Of a stretch of 18,046 nt of DNA, positions 14,333-18,046 are shown one piece after another. The stretch comes from a bacterium (GTDB taxonomy: Bacteria; Chloroflexota; Dormibacteria; UBA8260; Bog-877): assembly GCA_021802115.1 (NCBI GenBank), contig JAKABA010000063.1, forward strand, positions 1 to 18,046, read 5' to 3'. The position numbers were made by a program, and so were the translations under genes. Position 1 is the stretch's first letter; each line of letters starts with the position of its first letter. The notes beneath the pieces are model-generated. The model did no database searches. It was not told where the DNA came from and saw only the letters and a list, made by a program, of their open reading frames with translations.

Positions 14333-14382
14333 ACCTAGCGCACTAGGTAGCTAACCATGCCAGAGATCTGCGCACCTGTCAA
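14333..14382 (-). promoter_or_regulatory. Promoter and operator of the GntR-ABC operon
   Basis: On the minus strand TTGACA (14377-14382) is a perfect -35. The -10 would fall near 14353-14359 and is poor (CATGGT or ATGGTT). Immediately downstream lies a perfect inverted repeat, ACCTAG-CGCA-CTAGGT (14333-14348), where a YtrA-type dimer would bind close to the transcription start. The weak -10 may need help from another factor. Confidence 0.6.
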
Positions 14383-14621
14383 GGCCTGGGCGCTGCCCGA
14401 GCCGGGATGCCTCCGGTGCGGCTCGCGGAGAGGGCCATGCCGCCCCACGTGGTCCGGGGTGCGACACCGTGGCCGCCGGTCGCGACGAGGCGCGGCTCAC
14501 GGGCGAGCAGCGGTGACGGGCGAGCGCGAGCCTCAGCGGGCAGCCCCGGAGCCGGCGCAGCGGAGGGCGCGGCACCACCGTGACGAGCTCTTCGCCGGCT
14601 CGTGGCGCGTGACGGCGGGTC
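14383..14621. other. Gap between GntR operon promoter and GHKL gene end
   Basis: GC-rich sequence without a supported gene. The open frames here are shadows with Arg/Pro/Ala bias and lack ribosome sites. I see no clear terminator for the GHKL gene. Confidence 0.5.
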
Positions 14622-16190
14622 TCAGCGGCGGGAGGGAAGGTGCCGGCGCAGCCGCACCAGGAGGCGGACCATCTCCTCGGCCACCTCGTCACCGCTCACC
14701 CTGGGGTTGTTGTAGACGGCGTACTCCTTGGTGACGAGCAGCGACAGGTAGTCGACCAGAGTGCTCTCGTCGTCCTTCACCATGAGGTAATCGGGGTGCG
14801 ATTCGTTGTACAGAACGACCCCGGCCTCCGAATCGAGGCGGCTCCGGGCCGTGCCCGGCCGCGGATCGGGGGCGAGGCTCGGCAGGGCGGTGCTGCGCCG
14901 GCGGTCCGGCCGCGCGGTGGGAAGCGGAGGGTCCTCCGACGCGAGACGTGGTTCCAGCTCGTCGAGATCGGGCGGCTCCGGCGGCTGCAGCGGCTCCCAC
15001 GCTGCGCTGCCGTTCCCGGCCGGCAGGCCTGAGCCAGGCGGCTCGCCGGTGCCGGGAAGGCGGAGGTGGTCGGCCTCGACCGCGAAGAGGGCGCCCTCCC
15101 CGGGCTCGTCGCCCACGGGGGCGCGCATGGGGTTCTCGAGGTCGGCGAGCTCCCGGAGCACGCGGCTGAAAACCCTGCGGATGAGGTCCGAGACGCGTTC
15201 CGCAACGGCCTCGTCGACATCGCGGGCCACCCTCTCGATCGCTCGCTGGACCACCGGCTCGATGCGGCGGATGGCGTCGACGAAGATCGGGAACGCGTTG
15301 CCGTCCCGGATGATGGCGCGCCGTCCCGCCGTCTGCACCAGGGCGTCGAACCCGATCTCGCCGGACACCCTGTCCGTGTCCCACGGGGCGCGGTCGAACT
15401 CCTCCAGGTCGCAGAGGTCATCGATGATGGTCACCCCGCCCCGTCCCACCACCGACACCCGGCGGAGCCGATCGGACCGGGGCGCGACGTAGAGGTTGAA
15501 CTCAAGCCGCCCCCACAGCGTGCCGAGGGCGGGCAGCTCGAGCCGGACGCCCTCGGGTCGCTCGGGGGTCACGGTCTCGGACGCCCGTCCCTCGATGACC
15601 TCGATGGCGTAGTCGCCCCGCGCCAGGGCCGGTCCGCGTCGCCGCCGGAAGTAGTCGACCACCTTGCGCAGGGTCAGCACCCGGAGCACCTCGGGGTCGA
15701 GGTCGGTGATGTACGCGGTGGTCCCGGGCAGGTCGCGCGCGTGGCGCCGATCGTCGGGTTCCAGCGTCGCGACGGCCTCGCCGCGGACCAGGCGCAGCGC
15801 GTGGGTCCGGCTCTCGCCGAGCGGCCGGCTCAGGATGTCGCAGCGTCCACCGAGCTGCTGGAACGCGAGGATGCCGATCGCCTTCTCGCCGATGGTTCGG
15901 GGATCGCCGGCCTTGGCGGAGTCGAACAGGTTGCGGGCCACCTGGCGCAGGCGCTCCAGGTCCATCCCGCGACCGTCGTCGGCGACGGCGATGACGGGCC
16001 GGCGCCCCCGCCGGCGCAGCACCACCCGGATGCGCCCACCCCTCCAGGCGGGGCCGGCCTCCGCGTACTCGTCGGCGGCGTTGGAGACGAACTCGTTGAG
16101 GGCGTCCTTGGGATCCTGGTACGCCTGGCCCGTGACGAGCACGGCCTTGGCCAGGTCACCGATCCTCAGCCGGACCTTCTCAGCGGGCAT
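14622..16190 (-). CDS. GHKL-fold (Hsp90/MORC-like) ATPase
   Basis: A 522-residue stand-alone ATPase of the gyrase-Hsp90-kinase-MutL fold. The N box is NEFVSNAADEY (Glu33, Asn37), the second motif is VADDGRGMD (DxGxG, residues 71-75), and the lid motif is TIGEKAIGILAFQQLGG (99-115). An S5-like transducer region follows, with a conserved Lys-Val strand pattern, to about residue 340. A linker of about 90 residues rich in Pro, Glu and Asp leads to a C-terminal domain from about 445: VVLYNESHPDYLMVKDDEST, then a helical end (VAEEMVRLLVRLRRHLP). This layout resembles bacterial Hsp90/MORC-like proteins, some found in conflict systems, but no nuclease or effector neighbour is present. The start has only a weak GGTGAG before it. 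Function unknown. Confidence 0.85.
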   Translation of the reverse strand: MPAEKVRLRIGDLAKAVLVTGQAYQDPKDALNEFVSNAADEYAEAGPAWRGGRIRVVLRRRGRRPVIAVADDGRGMDLERLRQVARNLFDSAKAGDPRTIGEKAIGILAFQQLGGRCDILSRPLGESRTHALRLVRGEAVATLEPDDRRHARDLPGTTAYITDLDPEVLRVLTLRKVVDYFRRRRGPALARGDYAIEVIEGRASETVTPERPEGVRLELPALGTLWGRLEFNLYVAPRSDRLRRVSVVGRGGVTIIDDLCDLEEFDRAPWDTDRVSGEIGFDALVQTAGRRAIIRDGNAFPIFVDAIRRIEPVVQRAIERVARDVDEAVAERVSDLIRRVFSRVLRELADLENPMRAPVGDEPGEGALFAVEADHLRLPGTGEPPGSGLPAGNGSAAWEPLQPPEPPDLDELEPRLASEDPPLPTARPDRRRSTALPSLAPDPRPGTARSRLDSEAGVVLYNESHPDYLMVKDDESTLVDYLSLLVTKEYAVYNNPRVSGDEVAEEMVRLLVRLRRHLPSRR

Positions 16191-16515
16191 GGCTCACCGC
16201 TGCGCCCATCATCGGCGCATGGTATCCCGCCGCCACGGCGGGCGGTGGCCGCCGCCGATCGGAGCAAGCCCTCCCGGGTGGAGCGGGACCCTGGAGAGGC
16301 ACATCCCCGCCGCGCGCCGCCCGGTGCGGGCCCTGACCGCGGCCCGATTGGCCGCCCCGAACCCGCTGGGGGGACCGGCCGCGGGAGCCCAAGCGCGAGT
16401 GGCGCCGCAGCGACTCTGCAGGGTCGCCACGCCGCCGACCTGGTCCGCATGCTCACGGCGGTCCCCGGCCGGGGACCGCCGTGACGCCTCGGGTCCAGTT
16501 CAGTGCTGAGAGAGG
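16191..16515. other. Gap between BON gene end and GHKL gene start
   Basis: About 325 bases without a supported gene. The open frames here are compositional shadows. It holds the hairpin at 16453-16484 and must hold the promoter of the GHKL gene, for which I found no clear -35/-10 pair. Confidence 0.5.
16453..16484 (-). terminator. Perfect 32-base palindrome downstream of the BON gene
   Basis: TCACGGCGGTCCCCGG (16453-16468) is followed at once by its exact reverse complement (16469-16484). It lies about 31 bases past the minus-strand BON stop (16516), where a terminator is expected. There is no T-tract. Its centre CCCCGGCCGGGG is shared with the hairpin at 11927-11954. Confidence 0.6.
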
Positions 16516-17010
16516 CTAGGTGGGGGGACGAGGGATGGGGCGCCATGGCCGCCGCTGCGGCTGGGTGGGTTCCCGACCTGGTCGGGGCCGCGGCCGCGGT
16601 GGCACCCTTCCCGACATGAGCTGACGATCTTCGAGGCCTACGGCCGTCTGGGTGGGCACGTGAACGCCGTCCGCGTCGACATCGGTGCGCCGGCCCACCA
16701 CGTGGACACCGGCGTCATCGGCCACACCGAGACCCGCGACGGCCGAGGGTCGAACCCGGACGAGGTTGTCGATCTCGATCTCGCCGCGGAACCGGTCGAT
16801 CACCCGGCTTGCCCGGCTGATCTCATCGAGCGAGTCGACCTCGCCGCGGACACTCACCGCGCCATCGTTCACGATCACGGACAGCGAGACGCCATCGGCG
16901 GCGAAGGTCTCGACCAGGGCCTCCCGCAGCCGGGCACCCAGCTCGCTGACCTCGCTGCGACGCCCCCGCGAGGCGCCGGCCACCAACAGCACCATGTCGT
17001 ACACGGACAT
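16516..17010 (-). CDS. BON-domain protein with a Pro/Arg tail
   Basis: A 164-residue protein. Residues about 36-87 (VSLSVIVNDGAVSVRGEVDS, LDEISRASRVIDRFRGEIEI, DNLVRVRP) match the BON domain, a small alpha/beta module proposed to bind phospholipid or act in the envelope. There is no signal peptide or membrane segment. The start at 17010 is set by GGAGG (17016-17020) five bases upstream; a start six codons earlier would cover that site. The C-terminal 70 residues, ending PPRPRPRPGREPTQPQRRPW and beyond, are low-complexity and may be disordered or altered by a frameshift. Confidence 0.75.
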   Translation of the reverse strand: MSVYDMVLLVAGASRGRRSEVSELGARLREALVETFAADGVSLSVIVNDGAVSVRGEVDSLDEISRASRVIDRFRGEIEIDNLVRVRPSAVAGLGVADDAGVHVVGRRTDVDADGVHVPTQTAVGLEDRQLMSGRVPPRPRPRPGREPTQPQRRPWRPIPRPPT

Positions 17011-17409
17011 CGATTCCTCCACAGCCAACCACCGTTCACCGTCCTCGGTGGCGGACGCGAGACAGGTGAGTCTCGCCAGCCTGATCGCTCGGTCTCGCAG
17101 AGCTCATAGGGACAATCTGCGCTGAACGGTCACATCATCCGTCCGCGTCGACGCCCCGTCTGTCCGCTGGCGCACAGACGGCCGCCGGCGCGCAGAGCGG
17201 TGCGCGGTGCGCGGTGCGCGGTGCGCGGTGCGCGGTGCGCGGTGCGCGGTGCGCGGTGCGCGGTGCGCCGCTCCCCCGATGGCCCTCCGCGCGGCCCGTG
17301 ACGGCGACGCCCGCGTCTCCCAGCCCGCCCACCAGCTCAGCTGCGGAGCCGCGTGATCGCGCGTATCATGGCGTGTGTGCGCACGGCGCAGCTCGAGGAG
17401 GAGGCGGCC
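17011..17409. other. Divergent intergenic region with a tandem repeat
   Basis: About 400 bases between the BON gene (minus) and the PRC gene (plus). It holds the 7-bp tandem repeat at 17199-17268. TATCAT (17364-17369) is a good -10 candidate for the PRC gene, but its -35 is poor. I found no clear promoter for the BON gene. Open frames across the repeat translate to 7-residue periodic peptides and are not genes. Confidence 0.6.
17199..17268 (+). repeat. Ten perfect tandem copies of GGTGCGC
   Basis: The heptamer GGTGCGC starts at 17199 and repeats every seven bases without error to 17268. It lies in the gap between two divergent genes. Perfect identity of all ten copies suggests recent expansion by slippage or ongoing homogenisation. 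Confidence 0.95.
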
Positions 17410-17784
17410 ATGAGCGAAGATCAGGGGGATGCCAGATGGAGCGTCGCCGAGTGGCACGGCAAGATGCTCCTCGATCGCAACGGCGAGAAGATCGGCAAGC
17501 TCCAGGACGTCTACGTGGACGTGGAGACCGACGAGCCCCAGTTCGGCACGGTCAAGGAGGGCTTCGTGAGCCGTCATCTGACCTTCGTGCCGCTGGGAGG
17601 GATTCGGATCGGCCCCGACGACCTCCAGGTCGCGGTGACGAAGGACCAGGTTCGCTCCGCCCCCGACATCGAGCTGCACGGGGAGGAGCTCAGCCAGGCC
17701 GACGAGTCCACGCTCTACCACCACTTCGAGCTGAACTACACCGCGCCGACCACTCCGAGCGGACGCCGCCTCGCCCGCCGCTGA
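17410..17784 (+). CDS. PRC-barrel domain protein
   Basis: A 124-residue soluble protein. Residues about 15-90 (HGKMLLDRNGEKIGKLQDVY, VDVETDEPQFGTVKEGFVSR, HLTFVPLGGIRIGPDDLQVA) show the beta-rich PRC-barrel pattern seen in the photosynthetic reaction centre H subunit and RimM and in many small stress-related proteins. The ATG at 17410 is chosen because GAGGAGGAGG (17395-17404) lies five bases before it; a start 19 codons upstream would run through that site. Actinobacterial relatives are often linked to stress or envelope genes, but the role is unknown. It is followed by a small plus-strand gene. Confidence 0.88.
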   Translation: MSEDQGDARWSVAEWHGKMLLDRNGEKIGKLQDVYVDVETDEPQFGTVKEGFVSRHLTFVPLGGIRIGPDDLQVAVTKDQVRSAPDIELHGEELSQADESTLYHHFELNYTAPTTPSGRRLARR

Positions 17785-17819
17785 TTGCATCTGGGGCCCC
17801 TGGTCACAGGGCGGGGGGG

Positions 17820-18008
17820 ATGGAGAGCTATGACATCACCGTCCATGGCAGGACGGTGGGCGCGGTCAAGACATCCCACGGCCCTGGGCCGTCAAGGGAG
17901 TGTGGCTCGAATGGCTACGCGTACCCGATCGTTGAGCAGCTAGGGGACCGGACGGTCCACTGCGACCCTGAGAATGATGTCACAGAGTTACAAAGGGGCC
18001 TGCCGTGA
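17820..18008 (+). CDS. Small protein of unknown function
   Basis: ATG at 17820 after a G-rich stretch (GGCGGGGGG) gives 62 residues beginning MESYDITVHGRTVGAVKTSH and containing YAYPIVEQLGDRTVHCDPEN. I do not recognise the family; the strand-rich opening is compatible with a small beta domain. Two facts favour a real gene: the frame ends by overlapping the next start codon as GTGA, and it follows the PRC gene on the same strand. Two short inverted repeats lie inside it (17878-17892 and 17945-17958). Confidence 0.5.
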   Translation: MESYDITVHGRTVGAVKTSHGPGPSRECGSNGYAYPIVEQLGDRTVHCDPENDVTELQRGLP

Positions 18009-18046
18009 GCAACTTCGTTCCAAGCGCCCAGGTCACACATGGGAAT
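18005..18046 (+). CDS. Start of a further gene, cut by window end
   Basis: GTG at 18005 overlaps the stop of the small gene upstream by four bases, with AAAGGGG just before it as a ribosome site. Only 14 residues are visible (V/M-SNFVPSAQVTHGN), too few to identify. Confidence 0.4.
   Translation, partial: MSNFVPSAQVTHGN

Noticed and set aside
15066..16484. A 472-residue plus-strand open frame
   Set aside because: Antisense shadow of the GHKL ATPase gene.
14622..17010. GHKL ATPase plus BON gene as a defence system
   Set aside because: There is no nuclease, protease, toxin or other effector nearby, and a 325-base gap with a terminator-like hairpin separates the two genes.
17199..17268. Repeat tract as a CRISPR array
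   Set aside because: Seven-base units directly adjacent with no spacers.
17214..18008. A 264-residue plus frame through the repeat and PRC gene
   Set aside because: It reads the PRC gene in the wrong frame. Only its last 62 codons, from ATG 17820, look like a gene.

Overview
The window is GC-rich bacterial DNA. Coding frames are dense with G/C third positions, genes overlap by 1-4 bases, GGAGG-type ribosome sites are common, and GTG starts occur. The gene content (two TetR regulators, a YtrA-type GntR regulator with its ABC exporter, an SPFH protein with a ribbon-helix-helix partner, VOC and RibD-type reductase genes, PRC-barrel and BON proteins) is typical of soil Actinomycetota, Chloroflexota or Dormibacterota-like lineages. 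No phylogenetic marker is present, so the phylum is an inference only.

Layout. 1-2346: the right part of an IS21-family insertion sequence (istA, cut by the window edge, then istB, then terminal repeats). 2394-2948: a RibD/DHFR-like reductase gene that starts on the minus strand and ends just past the IS end. 3118-4556: a TetR regulator divergent from a metallo-beta-lactamase-fold hydrolase. 4713-5872: a minus-strand SPFH/band 7 membrane protein with a small ribbon-helix-helix protein. 5931-8513: a plus-strand ABC-2 exporter (ATPase and permease) followed by two related small genes, the first much shorter than the second. 8564-8949: decayed fragments of a DHFR-like gene and a pyridoxamine-phosphate-oxidase-like gene. 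9038-10459: a second TetR regulator divergent from a carboxymuconolactone decarboxylase (AhpD-like) gene, with a palindromic operator between them. 10460-11376: a degraded stretch holding a tRNA-Gly-like structure with a shortened D arm and a truncated GNAT gene. 11377-11787: a VOC/glyoxalase-like gene. 11996-14303: a minus-strand GntR-ATPase-permease operon with a palindrome at its promoter. 14622-16190: a large GHKL (Hsp90/MORC-like) ATPase. 16516-17010: a BON-domain protein. 17199-17268: ten perfect copies of a 7-bp repeat. 17410-18046: a PRC-barrel protein, a small unknown protein and the start of a further overlapping gene.

How the parts work together. Three regulator-target pairs are visible (TetR/MBL, TetR/CMD, GntR/ABC). 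Each has an inverted repeat in the promoter region, suggesting local autoregulated circuits. Two independent ABC-2 type exporters are present. The region from about 8.5 to 11.4 kb has several broken genes next to a tRNA-like sequence and looks like a site of repeated rearrangement.

I found no CRISPR array, phage genes, rRNA or convincing multi-gene defence system. The least conventional elements are the stand-alone GHKL ATPase, the nested start in the small beta-protein gene, the D-arm-deficient tRNA-like locus, and two simple-sequence repeats (a G5 repeat inside a tetR gene and a GGTGCGC tract).
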